DNA from: SG-bin9 sp049323835
GTDB lineage: Bacteria; Pseudomonadota; Alphaproteobacteria; Rhizobiales; Xanthobacteraceae
Assembly (NCBI GenBank): GCA_049323835.1
Contig: JBMOOJ010000108.1
Span: 1 to 64,000, forward strand
Reading direction: 5' to 3'
DNA length: 64,000 bases
Below are positions 36,020 to 44,742 of the stretch, piece by piece. The notes beneath the pieces were generated by a model. That model was not told where the DNA came from. It saw only the letters and a program-made list of their open reading frames with translations, and did no database searches. Each line of letters starts with the position of its first letter. Position 1 is the stretch's first letter. The position numbers and the translations under genes were made by a program.

Positions 36020-36194
36020 TCGGCATCCTTGTCTGGATCAGTCGGCAATTCGAAGGGGCGCATGCTGCTGCGGGCGGCATGCATCGTCAAGGCGGGCGGG
36101 TGAAACTGTCGCGATTGGCAAGGCCGTTGTAAGACGGGCGGATGTTGCAGGACGTTTTTTCCCGAAATACGCCTGCTACAGCGCATTCCCGCGC

Positions 36195-36776
36195 CTATTC
36201 GGGTTTCTCCTGCGCGGCGCGATCGGCCGCGCCCGTATGTCCGCCTGAGATGCTGCTGCGGTTGAGCGACATGCGCTGGAACGACCCGGCCGGGATCGGC
36301 GCGCGCTTGGCGCTGAGCGTGCGCGAGTTGACGCCCATCCAGGAAATTTCCGAGGAGAGGCGGCCGTACTCGATCTTCGGGCAGCGGTTCATGACGACCT
36401 TCAGCCCGGCGGCTTCGGCTTTCGCTGCGGCCGCATCGTTGCGCACGCCGAGCTGCATCCAGATGATCTTCGGAAGCGGTGCCATCGCCAGCGCTTCATC
36501 GACGATGGCTTCGGCCGCGGCGGAGTTGCGGAAGATATCGACCATGTCGACCGGGCGATCGATATCCTTCAGCGATGCGACGAAAGGCTTGCCGACGAGC
36601 GCCTTGCCGACCTGTCCCGGATTGATCGGGATCATGTCGTAGCCGCGCTCGGCGAGATACTTGAACGCAAAGTAGCTCGGCCGCACGTTGACTGACGATG
36701 CGCCGACCATCGCGATGGTTTTCACGCCGTTGAGTATCTCGCGGATATAAATATCGGAATAGGTGTCGTGATTCAT
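36195..36776 (-). CDS. CoA-binding domain protein (YccU-like)
   Basis: A 193-residue cytoplasmic protein. Residues about 10-140 form a CoA-binding Rossmann fold: KTIAMVGASSVNVRPSYFAF, then ERGYDMIPINPGQVGKALVG, VDMVDIFRNSAAAEAIVDEA and IIWMQLGVRNDAAAAKAEAA, the usual order for YccU-type proteins. The C-terminal 45 residues (after CPKIEYGRLSSEISWMGVNS) are Ser/Arg-rich. The function is unknown. The start at 36776 (MNHDTYSD) has GAAAGAAG upstream. It often neighbours MetY in alphaproteobacteria, so a role linked to sulfur or CoA metabolism is possible but unproven. Confidence 0.88.
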   Translation of the reverse strand: MNHDTYSDIYIREILNGVKTIAMVGASSVNVRPSYFAFKYLAERGYDMIPINPGQVGKALVGKPFVASLKDIDRPVDMVDIFRNSAAAEAIVDEALAMAPLPKIIWMQLGVRNDAAAAKAEAAGLKVVMNRCPKIEYGRLSSEISWMGVNSRTLSAKRAPIPAGSFQRMSLNRSSISGGHTGAADRAAQEKPE

Positions 36777-36846
36777 TCGTTTTCTTCTTTCCCTCTCACA
36801 CAAGGGGAGAGGGAGATGCGGGAGGCGTTGCCTGTTCGAACCTGTG

Positions 36847-37680
36847 TTACCGGTCTTCCCAGATCGGCGGGCGCTTGGCAATGAAGGCGTTGATACCTTC
36901 TTCCGCGTCGCGCGCCATCATGTTCTCGGTCATCACGTCCGCCGTGTAGCGATAGGCCTCGGACAACGGCATCTCGAGCTGGCGATAGAACGCTTCCTTG
37001 CCGATCTTGACCGTGCGGGTGGATTTGCTCGCGACGACCTTTGCCATTTCGATCGCGGCATCGAACTCCTTGCCCGCGGGAGCGACCTTGTTGACGAGAC
37101 CCATTGCGCGTGCGGTCTCGGCGTCGATCGGTTCGCCGGTCAGCAGCATGCCCATGGCATGCTTGCGCGACACGTTGCGGGAAAGCGCGACCATCGGCGT
37201 CGAGCAGAAGAGACCGATATCGACACCTGGGGTGGCGAAGGTTGCGGTATCTGATGCAACCGCGAGATCGCAGCTCGCCACGAGCTGACAGCCGGCAGCG
37301 GATGCAATGCCCTGGACCGACGCAACGACCGGCTTCGGCAAGCGCACGATGGTCTGCATCATCGTACTGCACATGGTCATGATCTGTGCGAAGTACGCAC
37401 GGCCGCCATCGGCGTCGCTGCGGCGCGCGGTCAATTCCTTCAGGTCATGGCCGGCGGAAAAGGCTGATCCGTTGGCAGCGATCACGACAGCGCGGATCTC
37501 ATTTTGCGCGGCGATTGCGTCCAGCTCCGTTTGCAGCGCCGTGAGCAAGCCTTCGGAGAGGCTGTTGCGCGCGCTCGGCCGGTTGAGCGTGAGAACGGCA
37601 ATCGGCCCGTCGGTCCGGCGGAGCAGCACATCGTCGGCGGGCAGGGGTTGCGGTTTCAGGCGGGTGCTTTGCGTCGTCAT
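36847..37680 (-). CDS. Enoyl-CoA hydratase/isomerase-family protein without catalytic glutamates (ECHDC3-like)
   Basis: A 277-residue crotonase-fold protein. Oxyanion-hole segments are intact (SAGHDLKEL and GIASAAGCQLVASCDLAV). Both glutamates used by true enoyl-CoA hydratases are absent: the first, normally in GGCE, is Gln132, and the second, normally in QPE, is Gly152 (ATPGVDIGLF). This pattern matches the ECHDC3-like subgroup, whose reaction is not clear to me. The start at 37680 has AGG a few bases upstream; an ATG 18 bases earlier is possible. It is divergent from a PaaI-type thioesterase, 53 bases away, suggesting a shared acyl-CoA-related role. Confidence 0.85.
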   Translation of the reverse strand: MTTQSTRLKPQPLPADDVLLRRTDGPIAVLTLNRPSARNSLSEGLLTALQTELDAIAAQNEIRAVVIAANGSAFSAGHDLKELTARRSDADGGRAYFAQIMTMCSTMMQTIVRLPKPVVASVQGIASAAGCQLVASCDLAVASDTATFATPGVDIGLFCSTPMVALSRNVSRKHAMGMLLTGEPIDAETARAMGLVNKVAPAGKEFDAAIEMAKVVASKSTRTVKIGKEAFYRQLEMPLSEAYRYTADVMTENMMARDAEEGINAFIAKRPPIWEDR

Positions 37681-37733
37681 TGGCCTAATGTAGGTCATGA
37701 GCAGAGCCCCGCGAAGAGGAACGTGAGCTACCC

Positions 37734-38180
37734 ATGCCGAAAAATGGCCAACCCAAAACCGTGATGTCGATCGCCGAACTCGACGGCTTTCTGCACAAGG
37801 AGTTTCCCGAGTTCTACGCGCAGGGCGGTTTGACGATCGAACGCCTCGATCCAATGATTTGCCGGCTGCGGCAGAGCTATCATCCGCGCATGCTGCGGCC
37901 CGGCCGTACGATCTCCGGGCCGACGCTGATGGGGCTTGCGGACGTGTGCATGTACGCGGCCATTCTCTCGATGATCGGCCCGGTCGGGCTCGCGGTGACG
38001 ACCAATCTCAACATCAACTTCCTGCGTAAAGCCGCCGAAGGCCGGGACGTGATCGGCGAGGGGCGGCTGCTGAAGCTCGGCAAGCGGCTTGCCGTCGGCG
38101 AGGTGACCCTCCTGTCGGACGGGTCGGAGGAGCCAGTCGCCCATGCGACCCTGACCTATTCCATTCCGCCAGCGGCATAA
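37734..38180 (+). CDS. PaaI-family hotdog thioesterase
   Basis: A 148-residue single-domain hotdog-fold protein that likely hydrolyses an acyl- or aryl-CoA thioester. The central helix and following strand show SGPTLMGLADVCMYAAILSM and VGLAVTTNLNINFLRKAAEG, the arrangement of PaaI/YdiI thioesterases. An Asp in GLADVCMY lies at the usual catalytic acid position, and Asn residues of TTNLNINF border the CoA site. It is divergent from the crotonase-like gene. The substrate is not known. Confidence 0.88.
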   Translation: MPKNGQPKTVMSIAELDGFLHKEFPEFYAQGGLTIERLDPMICRLRQSYHPRMLRPGRTISGPTLMGLADVCMYAAILSMIGPVGLAVTTNLNINFLRKAAEGRDVIGEGRLLKLGKRLAVGEVTLLSDGSEEPVAHATLTYSIPPAA

Positions 38181-38249
38181 TCATAAAGGTATCAAAACAC
38201 CATATTTTTAAGATATTGATTTTATTGAAACAATTTTCTCGAAGTGGCA

Positions 38250-38307
38250 TTGACGGAATCCGGGCCGGCCTCTAGAAACTGCGCCATCCGGCCCGCATTG
38301 GCGGGCC
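38250..38307 (+). promoter_or_regulatory. rplM-rpsI promoter and leader hairpin
   Basis: TTGACG (38250-38255) is followed after 17 bases by TAGAAA (38273-38278). The sequence just upstream (38181-38240) is very A+T rich and could be an UP element. In the leader, GGCCCGC-ATTG-GCGGGCC (38290-38307) forms a perfect seven-base-pair hairpin before the rplM start, which could act in autoregulation by a ribosomal protein. These are inferences from sequence only. Confidence 0.65.
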
Positions 38308-38332
38308 GACTGCTTTTCAATGGATATCCGTC

Positions 38333-38797
38333 ATGAAAACGTTTTCGGCGAAGCCCGCCGAGATCAACAAGAAGTGGGTGCTGATCGACGCCACGGGTCT
38401 GGTCGTCGGCCGCCTTGCTTCGCTGGTCTCGATGCGTCTGCGCGGCAAGCATCTGCCGACCTATACGCCCCACGTCGATTGCGGTGACAACGTCATCGTC
38501 ATCAACGCCGCGAAGGTGGTCCTTACCGGCCGCAAGCGCGAGAAGAAGGTCTATTACAATCACACCGGCTTCATCGGTGGCATCAAGGAACGTACTGCGA
38601 AGTCGATCCTCGAAGGCCGTTTTCCGGAGCGCGTGGTCGAGAAGGCCGTCGAGCGCATGATCCCGCGCGGTCCGCTGGGCCGCCGCCAGTTCGGCAATCT
38701 GCGCGTCTATCCGGGTGCCGAGCATCCGCACGAAGCGCAGCAGCCGGAGACGGTGAACGTCGCCGTCATGAACCGCAAGAACACGAGGGTAGCGTGA
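38333..38797 (+). CDS. rplM: 50S ribosomal protein L13
   Basis: L13 is an early-assembling large-subunit protein. The 154 residues begin MKTFSAKPAEINKKWVLIDA and contain the family hallmarks GRLASLVSMRLRGKHLPTYT, DNVIVINAAKVVLTGRKREK, YYNHTGFIGGIKERTAKSI and MIPRGPLGRRQFGNLRVYPG. It is followed immediately by rpsI with a one-base overlap (TGATG), the conserved L13-S9 pair. A promoter with an A+T-rich upstream region and a leader hairpin precede it. Confidence 0.99.
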   Translation: MKTFSAKPAEINKKWVLIDATGLVVGRLASLVSMRLRGKHLPTYTPHVDCGDNVIVINAAKVVLTGRKREKKVYYNHTGFIGGIKERTAKSILEGRFPERVVEKAVERMIPRGPLGRRQFGNLRVYPGAEHPHEAQQPETVNVAVMNRKNTRVA

Positions 38798-39273
38798 TGT
38801 CCGATACCATGCAGTCCCTCGATCAGCTCGGTTCGCTCAAGACGGCGAGCGCCGAAGCTCCGAAGTACGTGAAGAAGGTCGACAAGCAGGGCCGCGCCTA
38901 CGCGACCGGCAAGCGCAAGGACGCGGTCGCCCGCGTCTGGATCAAGCCGGGCAAAGGCACGATCACCGTCAACACCCGCGAGGTCGCTGTGTACTTCGCG
39001 CGTCCGGTGCTGCGCATGCTGATCCAGCAGCCGCTCGTCGCTTCGAATCGCGTCGATCAGTACGACGTCATCTGCACCGTTGCCGGTGGCGGTCTGTCGG
39101 GACAGGCTGGCGCCGTGCGTCATGGCCTCTCGAAGGCGCTCACCAACTTCGAACCCGACCTGCGCGGTGTTCTGAAGAAGGGCGGCTTCCTCACCCGCGA
39201 CTCGCGTGTGGTCGAGCGCAAGAAGTACGGCAAGGCGAAGGCCCGCCGCAGCTTCCAGTTCTCGAAGCGCTAA
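38797..39273 (+). CDS. rpsI: 30S ribosomal protein S9
   Basis: S9 is a small-subunit protein whose C-terminal tail reaches the P-site tRNA. The 158 residues carry an alphaproteobacterial N-terminal extension (about 35 residues), then the S9 core with YATGKRKDAVARVWIKPGKG and AGGGLSGQAGAVRHGLSKAL. The universally conserved C-terminal end YGKAKARRSFQFSKR closes it. The ATG at 38797 overlaps the rplM stop; a GTG three bases before is also in frame but less likely. AGGG lies at a good distance. Confidence 0.98.
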   Translation: MSDTMQSLDQLGSLKTASAEAPKYVKKVDKQGRAYATGKRKDAVARVWIKPGKGTITVNTREVAVYFARPVLRMLIQQPLVASNRVDQYDVICTVAGGGLSGQAGAVRHGLSKALTNFEPDLRGVLKKGGFLTRDSRVVERKKYGKAKARRSFQFSKR

Positions 39274-39323
39274 TCGCTTCGTTCAACTTTTATCGTTCGG
39301 TACCAATTGTCGGTACCGATTCT

Positions 39324-39347
39324 GGGGGCGCCTTCGGGCGCCCTTTT
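39324..39347 (+). terminator. Rho-independent terminator after rpsI
   Basis: GGGCGCC-TTCG-GGCGCCC is a seven-base-pair stem with the very stable TTCG tetraloop, followed by TTTT. It lies about 50 bases after the rpsI stop. Confidence 0.92.
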
Positions 39348-39497
39348 GCTTTCCAATTGTTTGAAGATTGCGTCGAGTTTTCATGAAAACTTGGTGACGG
39401 TCGCGAACGGATTACGAAGGTGTGATCTGTAGACATAATGCGGGCGCCGGAGTCTCGCATTGAGAGACGGGCCGGTGATTTGGCTGGTGATCGCTCT

Positions 39498-40754
39498 ATG
39501 TCGCTCGATATTTCGACACTTTACGTCATTGCGACACTCGTTGCCGCGATGCTTGGAACCATGCTGCTGTTTTTCTGGCGCAAGGAAGACATCCCGGCAC
39601 TCGGCTGGTGGGGAGCGGCCTACATCCTTGCCGCGATCTCGATCGGCGTCTGGTCGTTTGCGGGAACCGCGGTCGATCCGATGGTGCTTCTGGCCGTCAG
39701 CGTCGTCGGTTTCGTCGCCTGCGGCATGGTGTGGAACGCCGCGCGCGTCTTTCATGGCCGCAAGCCAAGCTGGCTTGGCATGGCCGCTGGCGGCGCCTGC
39801 TGGGTCGGCGCGCATTTCGGGTTGCCCACGATATCCGGCACCAACATCCATGTGATCCTCGGCGCCGCAATCGTCACCGCTTATGCCGCGTTGACGGCCT
39901 ACGAGCTCTCGACCGAGCGCCGCAAGTCGTTGCGATCGCGATGGCCGGCCATCACCGCGCCGGTACTGCACGGCATCGTGCTGATGCTGCCGATTGTTGC
40001 CGGCGATGCGCTGCATGCCTACGAATTCGGATTGGCCGGCAAAAGCGTCTGGATCGGTATCTTCGCGATCGAACTGGTGCTGTACTCGATGGGCACCGCC
40101 TTCGTCATCTTCATGCTGGTGTCGGAACGCGCGGTGATTGCGCACAAGACGGCGGCGTCGATCGATCCGTTGACGGGCCTGCTCAACCGGCGCGGCTTCT
40201 CGGAGGCGACGTCGCGCATGATCGAGCGCGAGGCCAAGGCCGGCCGTCCGGTGACGGTCCTGATTTTCGACATCGATCACTTCAAATCGGTCAACGACCG
40301 GTTCGGGCATCCAACTGGCGACGAGATTCTGAAGATGTTCTCGAACGTCGTCACCAACTCGCTGCGCATTACCGATCTCACCGGCCGCATCGGCGGCGAG
40401 GAGTTCGCCGCGCTGTTGCCGTGCTCGCCGGAAGAGGCCGTGCTGGTGGCCGATCGCGTGCGCGAGGCGTTCGAAACGTGCGGCGTCTCCATTGACGATG
40501 TTCCGCTGGCGACGACAGTGAGCATCGGGGTGTCGGGCGGTCCGCCGGGCACCGAACTCGATGTGCTGCTCGCTGCCGCCGATACGGCGCTGTATCAGGC
40601 CAAGCGCGGCGGCCGCAATCGCGTCGAGGTGGCGAGCGAGGAGCCATTGTCGCTCGAAGACGGCCGCATCAAGAAACTCGCCACCCAGGCCGCACAATCG
40701 CGGGTGCCGCAGGTGACAGGGAACGCGATCGCGATGGCGCAGCCGACTGCATGA
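39498..40754 (+). CDS. Diguanylate cyclase (GGDEF domain) with N-terminal membrane sensor
   Basis: Makes the second messenger cyclic di-GMP. The 418-residue protein has about six to seven hydrophobic segments in residues 1-210, then a linker helix and a complete GGDEF domain. The signature is GGEEF at 299-303, an active form. The inhibitory RxxD site (RITD, 290-293) lies five residues before it, so product feedback is expected. DPLTGLLNRRGF and DIDHFKSVNDRFGHPTGDE are the expected nucleotide/metal motifs. The start at 39498 (MSLDISTLYVIATL) fits a first membrane helix; the frame is open from 39438 without a better start signal. It is transcribed alone after rpsI. Confidence 0.93.
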   Translation: MSLDISTLYVIATLVAAMLGTMLLFFWRKEDIPALGWWGAAYILAAISIGVWSFAGTAVDPMVLLAVSVVGFVACGMVWNAARVFHGRKPSWLGMAAGGACWVGAHFGLPTISGTNIHVILGAAIVTAYAALTAYELSTERRKSLRSRWPAITAPVLHGIVLMLPIVAGDALHAYEFGLAGKSVWIGIFAIELVLYSMGTAFVIFMLVSERAVIAHKTAASIDPLTGLLNRRGFSEATSRMIEREAKAGRPVTVLIFDIDHFKSVNDRFGHPTGDEILKMFSNVVTNSLRITDLTGRIGGEEFAALLPCSPEEAVLVADRVREAFETCGVSIDDVPLATTVSIGVSGGPPGTELDVLLAAADTALYQAKRGGRNRVEVASEEPLSLEDGRIKKLATQAAQSRVPQVTGNAIAMAQPTA

Positions 40755-40815
40755 ATGGCGGTGAACGGCTGAAATAACCAGCCGTTTACCATTCCGGGCG
40801 TAGCCTTGGACCATC

Positions 40816-41046
40816 ATGCAGACTCACTTGCGCACGGAAACCGACGATCCGGTCTCGCTCGAGATGACGGCCGCGCTTGCCCGATCCGGCTTTGCCTGCA
40901 TGTTCTCAACCTCGGACGAATATGAGCGCGCCCTGATCGTGGCACGCCGCGCCGAGGGCCGCTACAATCCGCCCAGCAAGCTGCCGACCATGCTGTTCAT
41001 CGGCTGTACCATGATGCTGGCGGGCTTCTGGCTGATCGTCATCTGA
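40816..41046 (+). CDS. Small hypothetical membrane-anchored protein
   Basis: A 76-residue protein with a soluble N-terminal part (residues 1-55, containing AALARSGFACMFSTSDEYER) and one C-terminal hydrophobic segment, PTMLFIGCTMMLAGFWLIVI, reaching the last residue. This suggests a tail-anchored topology. I recognise no family. Codon use matches the host, and it fills the interval between two clear genes. Confidence 0.55.
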   Translation: MQTHLRTETDDPVSLEMTAALARSGFACMFSTSDEYERALIVARRAEGRYNPPSKLPTMLFIGCTMMLAGFWLIVI

Positions 41047-41103
41047 CGGCTTCTTCATAACGGTCCGGATTTGCGCTAGAGCGGTCCTTCCAGCGAGGGA
41101 AGG

Positions 41104-41412
41104 ATGACACGCATGATCACGGAAATCGCCCAGATCGACGTCAAGCCGGGCACCGAGAAGGACTTTGAGGCCGCCGTCGCGAAGGCGCGTGCCGCGTTCG
41201 GCCGCTCGAAGGGCTTTCACGGCTTCGAACTGCACAAGTCGATCGAGAAGCCGCAGCGCTACCGGCTGATGGTAAAATGGGAGACGCTGGAGAACCACAC
41301 CGTGGATTTCCGCGGGTCGGAGAACTTCACCGAATGGCGTGGACTGGTCGGGCAGTACTTCGCATCTCCGCCCGACGTCGAACACACCAATACGGTGGTG
41401 ACCTCGGGCTAG
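41104..41412 (+). CDS. Antibiotic biosynthesis monooxygenase (ABM) fold protein
   Basis: A 102-residue ferredoxin-like ABM-domain protein. Typical elements are EIAQIDVKPGTEKDFEAAVA, GFHGFELHKSIEKPQRYRLM and VKWETLENHTVDFRGSENFT with the closing FTEWRGLVGQYFASPPDVEH. Such proteins dimerise; some degrade quinols or heme, many have unknown roles. AGGGAAGG precedes the start; an ATG nine bases further in is also plausible. It ends 27 bases from the convergent PhoX-like gene. Confidence 0.85.
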   Translation: MTRMITEIAQIDVKPGTEKDFEAAVAKARAAFGRSKGFHGFELHKSIEKPQRYRLMVKWETLENHTVDFRGSENFTEWRGLVGQYFASPPDVEHTNTVVTSG

Positions 41413-41439
41413 GTCTCGCGGCCATCTCGCGATGGCTAG

Positions 41440-43473
41440 CTAGGTGCCGACCCTGCCGCCGCCGATCCGGGTGATCGCAACGATCGACGGGCGCGGCGGC
41501 ATGTTGTCCTTGAAGTCCGGCCAGCGGGTTGACGGATTTTCGAAGGTTGCAGGCGGGGCGCCCGGATCGGTTTCGTCCGCTTCGCCGGGATGCTGGACGG
41601 CGACGAACAGCGTCTGATCGTCGGGCGTGAAGCAGGGACCGCAAATCTCTGCACCCGTCGGGCCGCGGAAGAGATGCTTCGAGGTGCCGCGTCCGGGGCC
41701 TTCGGTTTCGAGCCCCCAGATGCCGTCCGTGCGCTGCGTGCGCTTGCCGGAGTTGCCGTCGGTGGCGACCCACAGCCGGCCTTGGCTGTCGAAGGCGAGG
41801 TTGTCCGGCATGCCGAACCAGCCGTTGCGGGTGGTGTCCGACGAGAAGGTCGCGCCGACCTCCGCGATCGACGGATCGCCGCACTTCACCAGTATTTCCC
41901 AGATGTACTTGTCGGCGGCGTGATCGCCATCCGGCGGCACCATCTCGATGATGTGCCCGAAACGGCTGCCGGCGCGCGGGTTGGCGACGTTGACGTCGGT
42001 ATTCGGATTGGTGCCGGCCACCGTGCGCTGCTCGTTGAACGTCAGCATCACGTAGACCTTGTTGGTTCTGGGATTGGCTTCGACGTCCTCCGGGCGATCC
42101 ATCTTGGTCGCGCCGAGCAGATCGGCAGCGCGGCGCGCCTCGATCACCACATCCGCCTGGCTGGCGAAGCCGTTGGCTTCGGTGAGTGGACCTTGCCCGT
42201 GAACAAGCGGCAGCCAACTCACACTGCCGTCGGCGTCGTAGCGTGCGACGGAGAGGGTGCCGTCATCGAGGATGTCGCGGTTGGCGGCAGGATCGGCGGT
42301 GTCGACGCGCGCGCGGGTGACAAAGCGGTAGACATAGTCGAAGCGCTGGTCGTCGCCGGTGTAGATTACATACCGGCCGTCCTTGTTGATGATGCCGGCG
42401 GCACCTTCATGCTTCATCCGGCCGATGGCGGTGCGCTTTTTCGGGATCGAGGCGGGGTCGAACGGATCGATCTCGACGACCCAGCCAAAGCGGTTGGCCT
42501 CGCGCGGCTCCTTCGTGACCTCGAAGCGGTCGTCGTATTGGCCCCAGTTGAGGATGTTGCCGGGGACGCCATAGCGCTTGTGGTTGCGGGCTTCCGGATT
42601 GTCGTCGGCGAGCTTGCCGAAGAAATAGAAGTTGATGTTCTCTTCGCAGGTGAGCCATGTGCCCCATGGCGTCACCCCGCCCGCGCAGTTGTTGATCATT
42701 CCGAGCACGCGCCGGCCGGCGGGATCGGCGGCCGTTTGCATGCGCGGGTGACCGGCGGCCGGGCCGGTGATCTCCATCGGCGTCGTCGCATCGATCCGGC
42801 GGGCATATTTTGAGTCGCCGACAACACGCCATCGGCCGCCATCCTTGCGCACCTCGATGACTGTCCCGCCATGAGCCGCCATCTCGATGTCGGCGAGTTC
42901 CTTCGTCATCTTGTCAAACTTGCGGTCCTGGCGGCCCACGCCGGGAAACATCAGCTCTTCGTTGGTATATTCGTGGTTGACGCAGAGCAGGCCGTGAGCG
43001 GATGGATCGGCCGCACCCGGCATCGGGAAATAACCAAGGAAATCGTTGTTGTAACCGAACTGGCGGCGTTGCGCGGCAGCCGTCTGCTTGAACGCATCGA
43101 AGGGCGGCGCGTCAGGGAAAACCGCATCGCCCCAGCCGATCAGCACGTCGGCCTGGTGGCCTTCGGCGACGCGATGCACCGGTTCGGCAGCAGCTTCCAG
43201 TTCCTTGAACGGAAAGCGTGAAGCCGGTTGCGCCGATGCGGGGGCGGTGGCCACCAACGCGAGCGTTCCGGTTGTTGCCGCGATCGCCGAGACGCCAAGC
43301 GCGCCTTTCAGGATGTCGCGCCGCGCAAAGCGGCGGGCAATGATGTCGCCGATGGTCGGATTGCTGCTCGGGTTTGATGGATCGTCCTCGCAGGCGTCGA
43401 ACGCCTGGGAGGAATGCGGCTGGATGTCCGAAGCATTCTCGCTGAGAAGATCGTTTTCTGATGAGTCGGACAT
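41440..43473 (-). CDS. PhoX-family (DUF839) alkaline phosphatase
   Basis: A 677-residue secreted protein of the PhoX family; characterised members are calcium/iron-dependent phosphomonoesterases in the periplasm. The N-terminus has a long hydrophilic leader and then a twin-arginine signal (FARRDILKGALGVSAIAATT, with RR at 51-52) ending in ASAQ. Propeller segments include LLCVNHEYTNEELMFPGVGR, NNCAGGVTPWGTWLTCEENI and MKHEGAAGIINKDGRYVIYT, with the C-terminal FAVQHPGEADETDPG. The Cys, Glu and Asn residues of TWLTCEENINFYFFGK correspond to the metal site. No Pho box was recognised upstream. The start has only a moderate ribosome binding site. Confidence 0.9.
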   Translation of the reverse strand: MSDSSENDLLSENASDIQPHSSQAFDACEDDPSNPSSNPTIGDIIARRFARRDILKGALGVSAIAATTGTLALVATAPASAQPASRFPFKELEAAAEPVHRVAEGHQADVLIGWGDAVFPDAPPFDAFKQTAAAQRRQFGYNNDFLGYFPMPGAADPSAHGLLCVNHEYTNEELMFPGVGRQDRKFDKMTKELADIEMAAHGGTVIEVRKDGGRWRVVGDSKYARRIDATTPMEITGPAAGHPRMQTAADPAGRRVLGMINNCAGGVTPWGTWLTCEENINFYFFGKLADDNPEARNHKRYGVPGNILNWGQYDDRFEVTKEPREANRFGWVVEIDPFDPASIPKKRTAIGRMKHEGAAGIINKDGRYVIYTGDDQRFDYVYRFVTRARVDTADPAANRDILDDGTLSVARYDADGSVSWLPLVHGQGPLTEANGFASQADVVIEARRAADLLGATKMDRPEDVEANPRTNKVYVMLTFNEQRTVAGTNPNTDVNVANPRAGSRFGHIIEMVPPDGDHAADKYIWEILVKCGDPSIAEVGATFSSDTTRNGWFGMPDNLAFDSQGRLWVATDGNSGKRTQRTDGIWGLETEGPGRGTSKHLFRGPTGAEICGPCFTPDDQTLFVAVQHPGEADETDPGAPPATFENPSTRWPDFKDNMPPRPSIVAITRIGGGRVGT

Positions 43474-43487
43474 AACTGCATTTCCTG

Positions 43488-44600
43488 TCAGGCCGTGAGG
43501 GGCGGTGGTTCATCGGTACGCAGCTCAGCCACCGTGACCTTGACGATCGCCATCAGTGGGAGGGCGAGCGCCAATCCCCACACGCCGAACAGCACGCCAA
43601 GCAGAATCTGCATCGCGAACAGCGTCGCAGGCGGGATGTCGATGGCGTGACGCTGGAGCACCGGTGTCAGGACGTAGCTTTCGAGCGCATGGACGCCGAA
43701 GAACAGTGCGGCGGCACTTGCGGCAGCGACCCAGCCCGACGCCAGGCTCGCAAGCACGATGATCAATCCACCGATCAACGCGCCGACGGTCGGAATGAAC
43801 GCGAGCAGGCCGGCCTGGATGCCGAGGATAAAGGCCGCCGGGATGCCGATGATCACGAGGCCGATCCAGGTGATGAGGAAGACGGCGAGCATGACAATGA
43901 GCTGCGCGACCAGCCAGCGCTGCAGGGTTTCGCTGATCCGGTCGACGACATCGGCGGTTTTTGCGCGATGCCGCGCCGGGGCAATGGCGAGGATGCCATC
44001 GCGGTAAACACTTGGCTGCGCCGCGAAGGCAAGGCCGAGAAACAGGACGATGAAGAAGTTCCCGACCGCGCCGACCGTTCCGATGATCAGCTTGAACGTC
44101 TGGCTGAAGATCGCGCCGGTGCTGGATGCGAGAGCGCCCGCATCGGGAAGCTTGGGCACCGTGGTTGCGTGCGACTGGTGATCGGCGGCGGCGGCAGACA
44201 CGTTGCTCAGATCGAGAACGCTGGTATCGATGCCGCGCTTCTCCAGAAAATCCTTCACGTTGACGATTTGCGCGCGGATCGTGCGGCTCAGGATTGTCGC
44301 CTGCTGGGCAATCGTGCTGCCGCCGAGAAAGAGGACGCCGGACAGCAATCCGGCCATGACGACGCAAACGATCGTCAGCCTCAAATGATAGGCACCGCCC
44401 ATCAGCCGGCCGAGCAGGTTCGCAACCGCGTTGAGAAAGACGCCGAGCAGCACGCCGGAAAAGATCAGGAACAGCGTGGCCGCCGAGTACCAGGCGAGCG
44501 CCAGAAAGGCGATGAAGGTCGCGACGCCGATGCCGCCTTTGGCAATGGCCCATGCGAGCTGACTGGTTTCGGTCGAACGGAAATCCGGCGCGGCGTCCAT
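43488..44600 (-). CDS. AI-2E-family transporter (PerM/YdiK-like)
   Basis: A 370-residue inner-membrane protein of the AI-2E transporter family, often an ion or autoinducer exporter with poorly known substrate. There are about seven to eight hydrophobic segments. The C-terminal half has the family features FIPTVGALIGGLIIVLASLA and HALESYVLTPVLQRHAIDIP followed by PATLFAMQILLGVLFGVWGL. The start at 44600 (MDAAPDFRS) has GAAAGG seven bases before it; two ATGs further upstream lack such signals. It is 14 bases upstream of the PhoX gene in the same direction, so they may be co-transcribed. Confidence 0.87.
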   Translation of the reverse strand: MDAAPDFRSTETSQLAWAIAKGGIGVATFIAFLALAWYSAATLFLIFSGVLLGVFLNAVANLLGRLMGGAYHLRLTIVCVVMAGLLSGVLFLGGSTIAQQATILSRTIRAQIVNVKDFLEKRGIDTSVLDLSNVSAAAADHQSHATTVPKLPDAGALASSTGAIFSQTFKLIIGTVGAVGNFFIVLFLGLAFAAQPSVYRDGILAIAPARHRAKTADVVDRISETLQRWLVAQLIVMLAVFLITWIGLVIIGIPAAFILGIQAGLLAFIPTVGALIGGLIIVLASLASGWVAAASAAALFFGVHALESYVLTPVLQRHAIDIPPATLFAMQILLGVLFGVWGLALALPLMAIVKVTVAELRTDEPPPLTA

Positions 44601-44742
44601 ACGCAAACCTTTCGGAAAGACAGCGATGGACCGACTCATTGCCAAAAAGCCTAGTCTGCGCAAGCGCGCGCATTGCGAAAATCAGATTGCCTCCATTGTC
44701 GCGGACAATCATGACGGTTGTATTGGCCTTCGGGGATTCGTG

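Noticed and set aside
36020..36194. SAM-II riboswitch expected upstream of metY
   Set aside because: The conserved pseudoknot sequences of SAM-II were not found in the leader on the minus strand.
41413..41439. Short palindrome GCCATCTCGCGATGGC between convergent genes as a terminator
   Set aside because: Stem is short and no T-run follows on either strand.
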